DNA of 64,000 bases. It comes from Cyclobacteriaceae bacterium (lineage in GTDB: Bacteria; Bacteroidota; Bacteroidia; Cytophagales; Cyclobacteriaceae). The notes beneath the pieces were generated by a model that saw only the letters and a program-made list of their open reading frames with translations, ran no database searches and was not told the DNA's origin. A program made the translations under genes and the position numbers. Shown in pieces: positions 1 through 8,142 of the stretch (within the stretch, counting starts at the first letter, position 1; every line of letters begins with the position of its first letter). Where the stretch lies: positions 248,001-312,000 of the forward strand of contig JAEUUI010000008.1 in assembly GCA_016786585.1 (NCBI GenBank), written 5' to 3'.

Positions 1-682
1 GCAATGTAATACCGCTTGCATTGTCGTTTGCTCCGGGAAAAAATGTCTCTTTACCCATTCCTCCGAGGTGATCATAATGTGCAGTGATCACAATCAGCGA
101 ATCCGGCTTGCGAGTTCCTTTCACCAGACCGCAAACATTCCCGGCATTAAATGCAGCAACTTCTTTGTTTTCAATGTTTATCTGGAATGAGGATGGTTTC
201 TCTTTGAATACACTTTTTAATACCTGGATGTTTGTATAGTCCTGTGCCTTGTCAGCTACCGACCATGTCAGTTTGTTTTCAAGGGATACAATCACGCGAC
301 TTTCTGCATTCATAAAATGCGTTGAATCCTGTTCGGTGAGTTTTCCTTTTGCTTTTGTACCGCGACTATCCGGTGTGATAATAAAATCCCTTCCGGGGAT
401 CAGTTCAATACCGTTAACCGACACGTCCATTTTACCGGGAAAGGTGTTCACCGGGAATTGGAATTCCTGGCAGTAATTTTTTCCTGTCAAAGGCTTTAGG
501 CCGTAGTGTTTGAATTCTGCTGCGAGGTATTCGGCAGCTTTCTTAAGGCCGTTGTTGGTATAGCCACGTCCCCAGAAGTATTCGGATGTGAGCGTATCGA
601 TCGTTTTTCGCGCAGCATCAACATCCTGGGCAAATGACTTGATACAAATGAGTAAGAGTACTACAGCAATGAATCGGTTCAT
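1..682 (-). CDS. M28 family metallopeptidase (partial, C-terminus outside window)
   Basis: Exported zinc-dependent aminopeptidase-like protein; only the N-terminal 227 residues are visible because the gene runs off the left edge. It begins with a signal peptide (MNRFIAVVLLLICIKSFAQ). The zinc-site signatures of the M28 family follow at the end of the visible part: TAHYDHLGG (about bases 56-82) and GANDNASG (about 15-38). The region between them and the signal peptide resembles the PA-like insert often found in this family. The start codon overlaps the stop of the upstream gluconate-dehydrogenase-like gene by one base (TAATG), so the two are probably cotranscribed. The substrate cannot be told from the sequence. 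Confidence 0.85.
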   Translation of the reverse strand, partial: MNRFIAVVLLLICIKSFAQDVDAARKTIDTLTSEYFWGRGYTNNGLKKAAEYLAAEFKHYGLKPLTGKNYCQEFQFPVNTFPGKMDVSVNGIELIPGRDFIITPDSRGTKAKGKLTEQDSTHFMNAESRVIVSLENKLTWSVADKAQDYTNIQVLKSVFKEKPSSFQINIENKEVAAFNAGNVCGLVKGTRKPDSLIVITAHYDHLGGMGKETFFPGANDNASGITL

Positions 683-1341
683 TACGAGTCGAACTTCACC
701 GATTCACGCAAGGTCTTTTCATCGTAAGCAAGCCCCATCTGGTCAAGAACTTCTTTGGGAACACCGTCCCACTGGTTAGGCTTGTTACCCATATAACCAA
801 GATCTTTAATGCCGATTGCACTGGTAAAGAAACCGGTTGTAGTCAGGTCGCGCATAATGTTAAAAAATGCTACGCCTTGCTGCATTTCCGGCTTTGCTTT
901 TTCAGGATAAGCGATCTGGTCGACCATGGCTATATGCTGCTGTGCTGAGCAATCCACAAACGAATTATTGAACTGCTTGAAGCATTGCATGTCCAGCCAC
1001 TTTAATCCGCCCCGCACGGGAAGTTGATAGTACGGCCGGTCTTTAACGATGAATTCGATGAATGCAGGAACGCCTGCCTCCGAAGCGTTTCCGGAAACGT
1101 CATCCTTCGGAATGATGATGTCACCAAGCACGGTAATCGTCTTCATTTCATGTTCATCGAAGAACTTTTCGGCCAGCAGCTTTTCATCGCGCATCTTTTC
1201 AAATGGATGACGATCATAATTGAGTATTGTTTCCGCGACTGATGTTTCAGTCTTTTTAGTATCGGTATCGCACGATTGCAGGAGGGTGGTTACGCCCAGC
1301 GTTCCCAATGTCAGTGCTTTGAGTGAATCTCTTCTTTTCAT
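682..1341 (-). CDS. Gluconate 2-dehydrogenase subunit 3 family protein
   Basis: Small accessory subunit (219 aa) of a periplasmic flavin-dependent sugar or sugar-acid dehydrogenase. The N-terminus MKRRDSLKALTLGTLG ends in LLQSC, so it looks like a Tat-type (twin-arginine) signal combined with a lipobox. The body carries the family features: an early 'ITVLGDIIIPKDD' segment, followed by helices that mention an exposed 'FIEFIVKDRP'. Family members pair with a large GMC flavoprotein, and such a gene lies immediately upstream (1428-3173, gap 86 bases). By analogy this subunit escorts the large subunit through the Tat pathway. The substrate is unknown; gluconate is only the name of the founding member. 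Confidence 0.85.
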   Translation of the reverse strand: MKRRDSLKALTLGTLGVTTLLQSCDTDTKKTETSVAETILNYDRHPFEKMRDEKLLAEKFFDEHEMKTITVLGDIIIPKDDVSGNASEAGVPAFIEFIVKDRPYYQLPVRGGLKWLDMQCFKQFNNSFVDCSAQQHIAMVDQIAYPEKAKPEMQQGVAFFNIMRDLTTTGFFTSAIGIKDLGYMGNKPNQWDGVPKEVLDQMGLAYDEKTLRESVKFDS

Positions 1342-1427
1342 GTTTTATGTTTTGAAGGTGTTCAGGTATTAATGTTTTGGTGTTAATGTGTTTAGGTTCC
1401 AGGGTTAACACATTCGAACATCAGACA

Positions 1428-3173
1428 TCATAAGTTCTGTTGTTTAATTTGATCGACAATGTATTCCGAGGCGCGCCACGAAAGTGCAAGGATCGTCCAC
1501 GTTGGATTTTTATCTGCCTGCGATACAAAAGCTCCGCCATCTACCACGAATAAATTCTTGCAATCGTGGGCCTGGTTAAACTTGTTCAATGCAGAACGTT
1601 TTTTATCATTACCCATTCGTACGGTACCAACTTCGTGAATGATTCGCCCGGGGGTAGCAAGTCCGTAATTGGTTTCAGGACCCGCAACACCGTATGTAAG
1701 CGTGGCGCCCATTTTATGGATGATCTCCTGAAAAGTCTCCTGCATGTGTTTAGCCTGCTTGATCTCGTATTCGCTCCATTTATAATGAAATCGTAGTACC
1801 GGGATTCCGAATTTATCAACCACGTTCGGATCAATTTCGCAATAGTTGTCTTCGCGCGGAATCGCTTCACCGCGGCCATCCATTCCGAAAGCTGAACCGA
1901 AGAAATAACGATGATCATCTTTCAAGGACGCACCGTATCCTCCTGCTGGCTTCATGTTGCCGTTACGATCCGGGAACTTTCCGTTGTAATTCTGTACACC
2001 GAATCCAAATCCATACGATGGCATACCCATACCTCCCCAATACTCGATATGGTATCCGCGGGGAAAGTCAAGCTTCTTGTTATCAAGCCACCACGGTGAA
2101 TACACGTGGATACCACCCACACCATCTTCATTATAACGCTTGCGGTTGAAAAGTTTGGGAAGGATACCGCCCATACCCACGCCCGTTGAATCGTGCAGGT
2201 ATTTTCCAACCACATTGCTTGAATTGCCAAGACCGTTCGGATGGTTTGTCGACTTCGAGTTCAGCATCAATCGTGCGGATTCGCACGCACTTGCTGCGAG
2301 TACAACAACCTTGGCACTCACCTGGTATTCCTGCATATCATCTTTCGATACATACGAAACCCCCGTTGCCAATCCGTTTGCGTCTGTAAGCACTTCCCGC
2401 ACCATCGCGTTATTGATAACCTCGAGGTTATCGGTTTTAACCGCAGGTTTGATCAGGCATGATGATGCAGAAAAATCGCCATACACGGTACAACCTCTGC
2501 TACATTGCGAGCAGAAGAAACATGAACCGCGATCGTCATTAATTTTTTTAGTGAGAATGGAAAGCCGTGAAGGAATAACCGTTACTCCGGCCGATGTTGC
2601 AGCTTGCTTGATAAGCAATTCATGCAGGCGCGGTTTTGGGGGCGGTAGGAACTTACTGTCGGGATCGTTCGGTAAACCTTCTTTTGTTCCGAACACACCG
2701 ATCAGATCATCAACCTTGTCGTAGTAGGGAGCAATATCATCATAGCTTATCGGCCAATCTTCACCGAGACCGTCATTGCTTTTACCTTTAAAATCCTTTG
2801 GACCGAAACGCAGTGAGATGCGCCCCCAGTGATTTGTTCTTCCGCCAAGCATGCGTGACCGAAACCAGTCGAACTTTGATCCGGGCGAATTCACCTGTGT
2901 GTACGGTTCGCCTTCCAACTCCCATCCGCCATATGCGGCATCAAAATCTCCAAACGGGCGGAACTGCGTTGATGCACCTCTTCGGGGAGAATCAAACGGC
3001 CATTTTAATTGGGTAACATTTTTAGCGGGGTCGTACCACGGACCGGCTTCGAGCACCAAAACTTTTAAACCGGCTTGTGTGAGCACGTATGCGGCCATGC
3101 CACCACCGGCACCGGAGCCTACGATACACACATCATATTTTTTGGACGACTTCTTTATTTGAAGATCAGGCAT
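1428..3173 (-). CDS. GMC family oxidoreductase (large dehydrogenase subunit)
   Basis: FAD-dependent glucose-methanol-choline oxidoreductase, 581 aa. The FAD-binding motif GSGAGGG is at residues 18-24, a GMC-type GGRTNHWGR segment follows, and the C-terminal signature HEVGTVRMG ... NPTWTILALSWR contains the usual catalytic-side residues. A cysteine cluster C-x2-C-x2-C-x3-C (in CFFCSQCSRGC) lies in the central part, as in GMC dehydrogenases that carry an iron-sulphur cluster. It lacks its own signal peptide, which fits export as a complex with the adjacent Tat-signal subunit (682-1341). It probably oxidises a sugar or polyol in the periplasm and passes electrons to a cytochrome; substrate unknown. 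Confidence 0.87.
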   Translation of the reverse strand: MPDLQIKKSSKKYDVCIVGSGAGGGMAAYVLTQAGLKVLVLEAGPWYDPAKNVTQLKWPFDSPRRGASTQFRPFGDFDAAYGGWELEGEPYTQVNSPGSKFDWFRSRMLGGRTNHWGRISLRFGPKDFKGKSNDGLGEDWPISYDDIAPYYDKVDDLIGVFGTKEGLPNDPDSKFLPPPKPRLHELLIKQAATSAGVTVIPSRLSILTKKINDDRGSCFFCSQCSRGCTVYGDFSASSCLIKPAVKTDNLEVINNAMVREVLTDANGLATGVSYVSKDDMQEYQVSAKVVVLAASACESARLMLNSKSTNHPNGLGNSSNVVGKYLHDSTGVGMGGILPKLFNRKRYNEDGVGGIHVYSPWWLDNKKLDFPRGYHIEYWGGMGMPSYGFGFGVQNYNGKFPDRNGNMKPAGGYGASLKDDHRYFFGSAFGMDGRGEAIPREDNYCEIDPNVVDKFGIPVLRFHYKWSEYEIKQAKHMQETFQEIIHKMGATLTYGVAGPETNYGLATPGRIIHEVGTVRMGNDKKRSALNKFNQAHDCKNLFVVDGGAFVSQADKNPTWTILALSWRASEYIVDQIKQQNL

Positions 3174-3237
3174 CAGGAATAGGTTTCCTGAAAGCTAAGT
3201 GTTTCTTCTTTAAAGTGTAAGCGGGGATTTTACTTTT

Positions 3238-3474
3238 TTACGAATGGCTGTGCTTTTCATTCTTGGGTACCGGATCGTAGCCGTGTGTGCCCCACGGATG
3301 GCAGCGCGCAATGCGCTTGGTTCCCAGCCAGATGCCTTTGATCACGCCCCATTCACGAATGGCTTCGATGGCATATTGCGAGCAGCTTGGTGTGTGCCGG
3401 CAGTTCGATCCCAGGTAAGGAGAGATCGCAATCTGGTAGAAGCGGATGGGTAATATGAAGAGTTTGCGCAGCAC
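3238..3474 (-). CDS. yidD: Membrane protein insertion efficiency factor YidD
   Basis: Small (78 aa) protein that assists the YidC insertase at the inner membrane. The whole sequence fits the family: the amphipathic N-terminus [17 protein letters not shown], the cysteine signature [11 protein letters not shown], then the IREWGVIKG and RIARCHPWG segments and the final DPVP. The first codon appears to be GTG at 3474, because no in-frame ATG lies between the upstream cysS stop and the conserved N-terminus. It lies 14 bases downstream of cysS and is probably cotranscribed with it. The usual partner genes rnpA and yidC are not in this window. Confidence 0.93.
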   Translation of the reverse strand: MLRKLFILPIRFYQIAISPYLGSNCRHTPSCSQYAIEAIREWGVIKGIWLGTKRIARCHPWGTHGYDPVPKNEKHSHS

Positions 3475-3488
3475 GTTACCTCAACATG

Positions 3489-4994
3489 TTACTCGATCGT
3501 GTAGTTCATTTCACCATCCTTGCCATCCATTAACTGGACGCCTAAGCCCTTAAGTTCGTCACGGATTTTATCGGAGAGCGCAAAGTTCTTGTCGGCACGC
3601 GCTTTTTTACGAAGCCCGATCAATACCTTGATCACCCCATCCATGAGTTCCTGGTTATGGCTTTCCTCATCTTTAATGCCCAACACATCTTCCATGATGG
3701 CGATGTATGTGTTTTTGAACTCCGCAAACGTTTCGGCACTCACTGCGGCAAACTTGAGATTGCCAGATTTAAAATCATTGATCCGGGATGACATCTCAAA
3801 CAACACCGCCAGTGTTTTTGCAGTGTTAAAATCATCGCTCATGGTTTGGTAGCATTCGCTTACCATGCGCTTCAAATCAGCGGCAAGGGTAGCGTCATCC
3901 GTTCCGTTACCGGGATGATTCAGCGACTTCAGGGTTGTTAACGCATTCGATAGTTTTTTAAAACCTTTTTCTGCAGCGCTCAACGCATCATTTGAAAAAT
4001 CCAGCGTGCTGGAGTAGTGTGACTGCAACATAAAAAAGCGAACGGCCATCGGACTGTAAGCCTTGGCCAACAGCGGGTGTGATCCTGCAAACAATTCACG
4101 CGGCAAGAACGAGTTACCTTTCGACTTGCTCATCTTTTCTCCGTTAACCGTCAGCATGTTGGTGTGCATCCAGTACCGCACCGGAGATTTTCCGAGTGCG
4201 CCAACATTCTGTGCGATCTCGCATTCATGGTGCGGGAATTTTAAGTCCATGCCACCGCCATGGATATCGAATTGATCGCCCAGGTATTTTGTACCCATCG
4301 CAGAGCATTCGAGATGCCAGCCCGGGATTCCCTGGCCCCATGGAGAGTTCCAGCGCTGAATATGGTTTGGTGATACGGCTTTCCAGATGGCAAAGTCGAT
4401 CGCGTTACGTTTTTCATCCTGGCGGTCTAGTTCGCGGGTGCCTTCGAGTAATTCATCGATGTTACGGCCGCTTAGCTCACCGTAGTTATGTTTTTCATTG
4501 TATTTACGAACGTCAAAGTAAACGGAGCCATTGACTTCATATGCATAACCGTTTTCAAGAATCTTCTTCACCATGTCGATCTGCTCCACAATGTGTCCGG
4601 TAGCCGTAGGTTCGATGCTGGGCGGAAGGATGTTAAACATCCGGCAAACGTCATGAAAGCTGGTGGTATACTTCTGGACGATCTCCATTGGCTCAAGCTG
4701 CTCAAGCTTGGCGCTTTCTTCAATCCGGTCAACGCCCACTCCGGCATCGTTGGTGAGGTGGCCCGCGTCAGTAATGTTACGAACATAACGCACCTTGTAC
4801 CCAATGTGGGTGAGGTAGCGGAATACGATGTCGAAAGATGTGAACGTGCGCAGGTTTCCGAGGTGTACTTCGTTATAAACTGTTGGCCCACAGGAATATA
4901 AACCTACAAATGGAGCTTTTGCGGGTGTAAAAAGTTCTTTGTTTCCACTGAGTGAATTGGAAATGGAAACGGGGTATTTTTCGTACAGCGTCAT
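3489..4994 (-). CDS. cysS: Cysteine--tRNA ligase
   Basis: Charges tRNA-Cys with cysteine in the cytoplasm. Of 501 aa, the class I signatures are plain: HLGN (the HIGH motif, residues 44-47) and KMSKS (287-291). The zinc ligands expected of the family are present as Cys35, Cys230, a His in the PHHE segment (about 255-256) and Glu257. The C-terminal part is the helical anticodon-binding domain. The start at 4994 gives a normal length. A weak promoter -7 match (TACCTTCG on the minus strand, 5009-5016) lies just upstream. yidD follows in the same direction. Confidence 0.97.
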   Translation of the reverse strand: MTLYEKYPVSISNSLSGNKELFTPAKAPFVGLYSCGPTVYNEVHLGNLRTFTSFDIVFRYLTHIGYKVRYVRNITDAGHLTNDAGVGVDRIEESAKLEQLEPMEIVQKYTTSFHDVCRMFNILPPSIEPTATGHIVEQIDMVKKILENGYAYEVNGSVYFDVRKYNEKHNYGELSGRNIDELLEGTRELDRQDEKRNAIDFAIWKAVSPNHIQRWNSPWGQGIPGWHLECSAMGTKYLGDQFDIHGGGMDLKFPHHECEIAQNVGALGKSPVRYWMHTNMLTVNGEKMSKSKGNSFLPRELFAGSHPLLAKAYSPMAVRFFMLQSHYSSTLDFSNDALSAAEKGFKKLSNALTTLKSLNHPGNGTDDATLAADLKRMVSECYQTMSDDFNTAKTLAVLFEMSSRINDFKSGNLKFAAVSAETFAEFKNTYIAIMEDVLGIKDEESHNQELMDGVIKVLIGLRKKARADKNFALSDKIRDELKGLGVQLMDGKDGEMNYTIE

Positions 4995-5054
4995 AAATGA
5001 AACAGGAGCGAAGGTAGGATTTTATATGACGAATTTCGAATCGGAATTCCGGGT

Positions 5055-5987
5055 CTACTTTTTCTTGTCAAACAGTGATCCCACTTTTGCCGGGACTTTA
5101 ACAAACTCTGGAACCTGTAACGAAGTTCCGATTACCTGGTTCATTTTTTCGATGAGATATTTTGCAAGTTCGGGTGAATAGATTTCCTCGTGCTGGTGCA
5201 TGAAAAAATACACATTTTTGATTCCTTCATCGGTCCATTTTTTCATCCGGTTAACCCAATCGTCAACGCGGGTATAATCTGTAGGATGGAGGCCGTTCCC
5301 GACAAAGCGGATAAACGCTTCTTTTGTGGTGAGGCGCATATGCACACAATCGCGTCTTCCCGAGGCATCGGTTATCACCGAACCTGTTTTCAGTTTCTCA
5401 AACGTACTCCACGCTTCATCAAATACTTTCTGATCGTTAAACCAGGCCGGGTTACGAAGTTCGATGAAAAGCTGAACGTCTTTCGGAACTGATTCAATAA
5501 AGGCCTGGATTGTTTCCATTGATTTGGGCGCCATCTGCGGATGCGGCATTAAAAAGATGGGACCGAGATTGTCTTCAAAGGCATAGATCGCCTCAAGGAA
5601 TTCATCTACCAGCTCCTTCGTGTTTTTTAATCTCCGGAGGTGAGTGATCTGATCAACAAACTTTGGGCAGAACTTAAAATCTTTCCCGACTTTACTTTTC
5701 CAGCCTTCAATCTGTTTCTTATAAGGCATGCGATAGAAGGTCGCGTTAAGTTCAATGGCATTGAACTTTCGGGCATAGTGTTCGAGAAAGTCTCCTGCTT
5801 TTGTTTTAGGCGGATAAATCTTTCCAACCCAGTCAGGCCGGCCCCATTTGGCGCAGCCAACATAGAAGTTTGTCTTTTTTGCTACAGGTGATTTGGCGAG
5901 AACTTTTGCTGTTCCGGGATGATCGGGCGGAAGCTTGAAGTTGATCTTACTGAGATCTGTTGTTTCCTCTACTTTCCCGAAATCCAT
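5055..5987 (-). CDS. DUF72 domain-containing protein (YecE-like)
   Basis: Cytoplasmic protein of 310 aa of the DUF72 (COG1801, YecE) family, which has a TIM-barrel fold and no firmly established function. Recognisable family segments are FYVGCAKWGRPDWVGKIYP near residue 42, NAIELNATFYRMP near 95, LFIELRNPAWF in the centre and the C-terminal VYFFMHQHEE. The first 35 residues precede the domain and may be a local extension. A 16-base perfect inverted repeat lies between this gene and the one upstream (6004-6053). No catalytic role is proposed. Confidence 0.88.
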   Translation of the reverse strand: MDFGKVEETTDLSKINFKLPPDHPGTAKVLAKSPVAKKTNFYVGCAKWGRPDWVGKIYPPKTKAGDFLEHYARKFNAIELNATFYRMPYKKQIEGWKSKVGKDFKFCPKFVDQITHLRRLKNTKELVDEFLEAIYAFEDNLGPIFLMPHPQMAPKSMETIQAFIESVPKDVQLFIELRNPAWFNDQKVFDEAWSTFEKLKTGSVITDASGRRDCVHMRLTTKEAFIRFVGNGLHPTDYTRVDDWVNRMKKWTDEGIKNVYFFMHQHEEIYSPELAKYLIEKMNQVIGTSLQVPEFVKVPAKVGSLFDKKK

Positions 5988-6003
5988 GCTGCCGTGTATT
6001 AAA

Positions 6004-6053
6004 CGTTATTAGTTAATCGTAACCGGAGTAAGTTATGCGATTAACTAATAACG
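6004..6053. repeat. Perfect 16-base inverted repeat between two genes
   Basis: Arms CGTTATTAGTTAATCG (6004-6019) and its exact reverse complement (6038-6053) are separated by 18 bases. It lies between the stop of the 2TM gene and the start of the DUF72 gene, both on the minus strand. No run of T follows on either strand, so it is not a typical Rho-independent terminator. It could be an intercistronic stabilising hairpin or a small repeat element. Confidence 0.8.
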
Positions 6054-6065
6054 AACAACAGATGG

Positions 6066-6368
6066 TTATTGACGCTTCATCTTTTCCATCTCTTCTTTAA
6101 TCTTACGGTCTTCCCAATCTTTACCGAAGAAGATGCCGTTCTTGAAGAAGCTTATGGTGTAGAAGAACATTCCGATACCCCAGCCAAACCAAACCCAGCC
6201 GACCCACCAGTGACCTTCTGAGTTGAAATCGTTTTGATACCAGTTTAAAAATGTCAAAAATGAACAGACAGAGAAGTAAGCGATGAGCGAACTGTAGTAA
6301 CTTTTTCTTTTGCGGACGCTTTTGCGCGCTTCTTTATAGAGTTTTTCATCTTCGGGTGTGTTGTACAT
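6066..6368 (-). CDS. 2TM domain-containing membrane protein
   Basis: Small inner-membrane protein (100 aa) of the 2TM domain family common in Bacteroidota. A basic N-terminal stretch (KLYKEARKSVRKRKSYYSS) is followed by two membrane segments (about residues 27-43 and 52-73) joined by a Trp/Gly-rich loop (HWWVGWVWFGWG). The tail FGKDWEDRKIKEEM is characteristic of the family. The domain is often found at the N-terminus of histidine kinases or alone, as here. Its function is unknown; it may be cotranscribed with the lipocalin-like gene upstream, 26 bases away. Confidence 0.85.
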   Translation of the reverse strand: MYNTPEDEKLYKEARKSVRKRKSYYSSLIAYFSVCSFLTFLNWYQNDFNSEGHWWVGWVWFGWGIGMFFYTISFFKNGIFFGKDWEDRKIKEEMEKMKRQ

Positions 6369-6394
6369 GACGGTAGATTTTAAGGTGTTACAAG

Positions 6395-6943
6395 TTAATC
6401 AAGCTTGGTCAATTTTAATTCAATAAACGGATACCAGTTTATATCATCAGGTGAATATTCACCGGTTTCGTACCAGCTTTTGGTTTTAGGATCGAGTTTG
6501 ATTTCGTACCGGATTTTAGCGTTGTTCTGCACGTCAAATCCCCAGACGAAGTTGTTCTCAGCCACCACCTTGAAATACGCATCAGTCTTGCTTCCGTCTT
6601 TCAGGTGCGAAGTCATTTTAAATTCTTTCGCTTGTTCGTCATAACACAGAACCGCGAATGCATTAAACATAATCTCGTTGGCATTCTGCGGATTGCGGCC
6701 CGTGCCTTCGATTACCAAAATTGTATTGTCGAGTTTATAGAAGATGTTTTCTTCCTGCGCAATTTTCGTATCCGGACCGTTACGTTGTTTCGCAATCGCT
6801 TCGCCTTTCCATTTTCCGGCCAGGTACGCGACTTTTTGCATTTGTTGTTTGAGTTCATCAGACGCTTTTCCGAGACCTTGTGCATGGCCGTGTCCGATTG
6901 CCAATCCCAGAAACAGGGCAGCGACTACCAGTAAGTTTTTCAT
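6395..6943 (-). CDS. Exported heme-binding-barrel/DUF1579-like protein
   Basis: Exported protein of 182 aa with a clear signal peptide (MKNLLVVAALFLGLAIGHGHAQ). The mature part starts with an LAGKWKGEA motif near residue 41 and alternates polar and hydrophobic residues through FYKLDNTILVIEGTG, KEFKMTSHLKDG and NNFVWGFDVQNNAKIRYEI. This is the pattern of the lipocalin-like/DUF1579 barrels that open with 'L.G.W.G'. The ligand is unknown. It lies 11 bases downstream of the small membrane gene 6955-7161 and so may belong to the regulon of the winged-helix protein encoded upstream. Confidence 0.6.
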   Translation of the reverse strand: MKNLLVVAALFLGLAIGHGHAQGLGKASDELKQQMQKVAYLAGKWKGEAIAKQRNGPDTKIAQEENIFYKLDNTILVIEGTGRNPQNANEIMFNAFAVLCYDEQAKEFKMTSHLKDGSKTDAYFKVVAENNFVWGFDVQNNAKIRYEIKLDPKTKSWYETGEYSPDDINWYPFIELKLTKLD

Positions 6944-6954
6944 AGTTGTTTTAG

Positions 6955-7161
6955 TTAGTTGTTGGTGAAGAGATTATAGGTTGTTTGTGTGAACCAGTTT
7001 GCACTGGTCCGGAGCAGGGTGGAAGCAAGTGAATCAGGCGCTGGCCCCTGAAGTTCACCCACCATAAACTGTTTTGACTTGGGGAGGAGCATCGCTATAA
7101 CAATGACAAGTGCAGTGATTAAGCCCGCAGTAATCCAAATCCTTCTTAAACTTGTTGTCAT
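6955..7161 (-). CDS. Small single-span membrane protein (68 aa), unrecognised
   Basis: The product has a short basic N-terminus (MTTSLRRIW) followed by one strongly hydrophobic segment (about residues 10-25, ITAGLITALVIVIAMLL) and a polar, probably periplasmic tail. No family was recognised. The gene is supported by its position: it starts directly after a palindromic site (7162-7184) and is followed at 11 bases by an exported barrel protein. That site matches the operator in front of the winged-helix operon, so this gene is likely a target of the same regulator. Confidence 0.6.
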   Translation of the reverse strand: MTTSLRRIWITAGLITALVIVIAMLLPKSKQFMVGELQGPAPDSLASTLLRTSANWFTQTTYNLFTNN

Positions 7162-7184
7162 ATAAACTGGTTTATATTATAAAC
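7162..7184. promoter_or_regulatory. Second copy of the winged-helix operator
   Basis: GTTTAT-ATT-ATAAAC occupies 7170-7184 as a perfect palindrome around three central bases. A third half-site, ATAAAC, lies at 7162-7167, so half-sites alternate across the whole stretch. The same GTTTAT-N3-ATAAAC palindrome occurs in the promoter of the regulator operon (8088-8102). It lies directly upstream of the ATG of the 68-aa membrane protein gene. Confidence 0.6.
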
Positions 7185-7200
7185 TAAGTGGTCAAAAAAA

Positions 7201-7488
7201 TTATTTCCCGATGTATTGTTTCAACGTGTTCACGTATTCTTCAAATGCTTTTAAACCGTGCTTTGTGATCTTACAGGTTGTTAATGGTTTCTTTCCTTTG
7301 AATGTCTTTTCGATGGTGATGTAGCCTGCTTCTGATAGTTTATCGAGCTGCACGCTCAGGTTGCCGGCTGTAGAGTTCGTCTTCTCTTTTAAGAAGGTAA
7401 ACTCAGCCGATTCCACGCTCATCAGTAACGACATCACGCCAAGCCTCAGCTGTGAATGCAACAACGGGTCAAGATCCTTTAACGTCAT
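7201..7488 (-). CDS. Winged-helix transcriptional regulator (95 aa)
   Basis: Small DNA-binding protein of the winged-helix type often annotated as a transcriptional regulator beside membrane proteins in Bacteroidota. The sequence reads as an N-terminal helix (LHSQLRLGVMSLLM), a recognition region (TNSTAGNLSVQLDKLSEAGYITIEKTF) and a wing (GKKPLTTCKITKHGLKAFEEYV). It resembles the MarR/PadR-like HTH_34 group. Its start overlaps the stop of the membrane protein gene by one base (TAATG). Identical palindromes upstream of its operon and of the next gene suggest that it regulates both, probably as a dimer that represses its own promoter. Confidence 0.85.
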   Translation of the reverse strand: MTLKDLDPLLHSQLRLGVMSLLMSVESAEFTFLKEKTNSTAGNLSVQLDKLSEAGYITIEKTFKGKKPLTTCKITKHGLKAFEEYVNTLKQYIGK

Positions 7489-8057
7489 TACTTCTCCGAT
7501 TTTCTGAGCATGTATCCCGGCACCAGGTACCCAAGGGCAATTGATACGGCCGCAACCAGAAACTGTTCCTTAATCGGGAGAAAGAAGAGCACGGTTCCGA
7601 GTGTCCAAAACACAATACCTCCGAGCATCAGCGGCCGGAATTTTAAAATAACTCCGGTGATAAAAGTGGGTAACGCACACATGGTGATGATCATGGGATT
7701 CACCATCCAGCTGATGAAGCGACCGGCAGCAATGATCAGAACACAGTTGATGCCGTAACCGATCCAAACCCATTTATGGATCTGATCAAGGTGAGTTGTT
7801 ACAGTTTCCGTTTTTGCGTGACGCGTGGCATAGATGCCTGAAATTATCCCCGCGGGTATGGTAAGTGAAAACATCAGGAACGGATTTTTTACATCCGTAA
7901 ACGCAATGAGTAAATAAACACCCAGGTTGGCGATGATGATCGTCCAGCCCCACAGAAGGAAGTAAAAACTGCTCTTGCGAACATTACCTTTTGCCTGCTG
8001 AATCATGGAGGTGATCAGGTCGAGACTTTGGTGGGGATTTAGCGTGTTATTTTCCAT
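7488..8057 (-). CDS. Multi-span membrane protein cotranscribed with winged-helix regulator
   Basis: Integral membrane protein of 189 aa from the ATG at 8057. The N-terminus (MENNTLNPHQSLDLITSMIQQAKGNVRKSS) is soluble, followed by about five hydrophobic segments (YFLLWGWTIIIANLGVYLL, FLMFSLTIPAGIISG, WVWIGYGINCVLIIAAG, MIITMCALPTFITG, and a C-terminal pair). A longer reading from 8105 is rejected because it would start inside the promoter. The gene is translationally coupled to the regulator downstream. Such membrane protein/winged-helix pairs are common in Bacteroidota, but no function is known. The membrane partner might sense a signal or modulate the regulator. Confidence 0.75.
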   Translation of the reverse strand: MENNTLNPHQSLDLITSMIQQAKGNVRKSSFYFLLWGWTIIIANLGVYLLIAFTDVKNPFLMFSLTIPAGIISGIYATRHAKTETVTTHLDQIHKWVWIGYGINCVLIIAAGRFISWMVNPMIITMCALPTFITGVILKFRPLMLGGIVFWTLGTVLFFLPIKEQFLVAAVSIALGYLVPGYMLRKSEK

Positions 8058-8074
8058 ATCCGTGTTTAACGACA

Positions 8075-8108
8075 CAAACATAAAATAGTTTATAAAATAA
8101 ACCAAAAA
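8075..8108 (-). promoter_or_regulatory. Promoter with embedded palindromic operator for the regulator operon
   Basis: Read on the minus strand, a TTTTTG box (8103-8108) is followed after 20 bases by TATGTTTG (8075-8082), an exact fit to the Bacteroidota TAnnTTTG -7 element. The spacer holds the palindrome GTTTAT-N3-ATAAAC (8088-8102), placing a dimeric repressor exactly between the two promoter elements. Transcription would begin about 8068-8070, just ahead of the ATG at 8057. Confidence 0.75.
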
Positions 8109-8142
8109 TATTAAAAAGTCCTTTTTTTACTTAAATTTGGGC

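Noticed and set aside
2140-2724. 194-codon plus-strand reading frame antisense to the GMC oxidoreductase gene
   Set aside because: It lies wholly inside a well-supported gene, has no recognisable domain and its sequence is the complement of conserved GMC motifs.
8132-8139. TAAATTTG as a -7 element for ribE
   Set aside because: It matches TAnnTTTG, but there is no TTG box at the right distance and the start codon follows within three bases, so chance in AT-rich DNA is likely.
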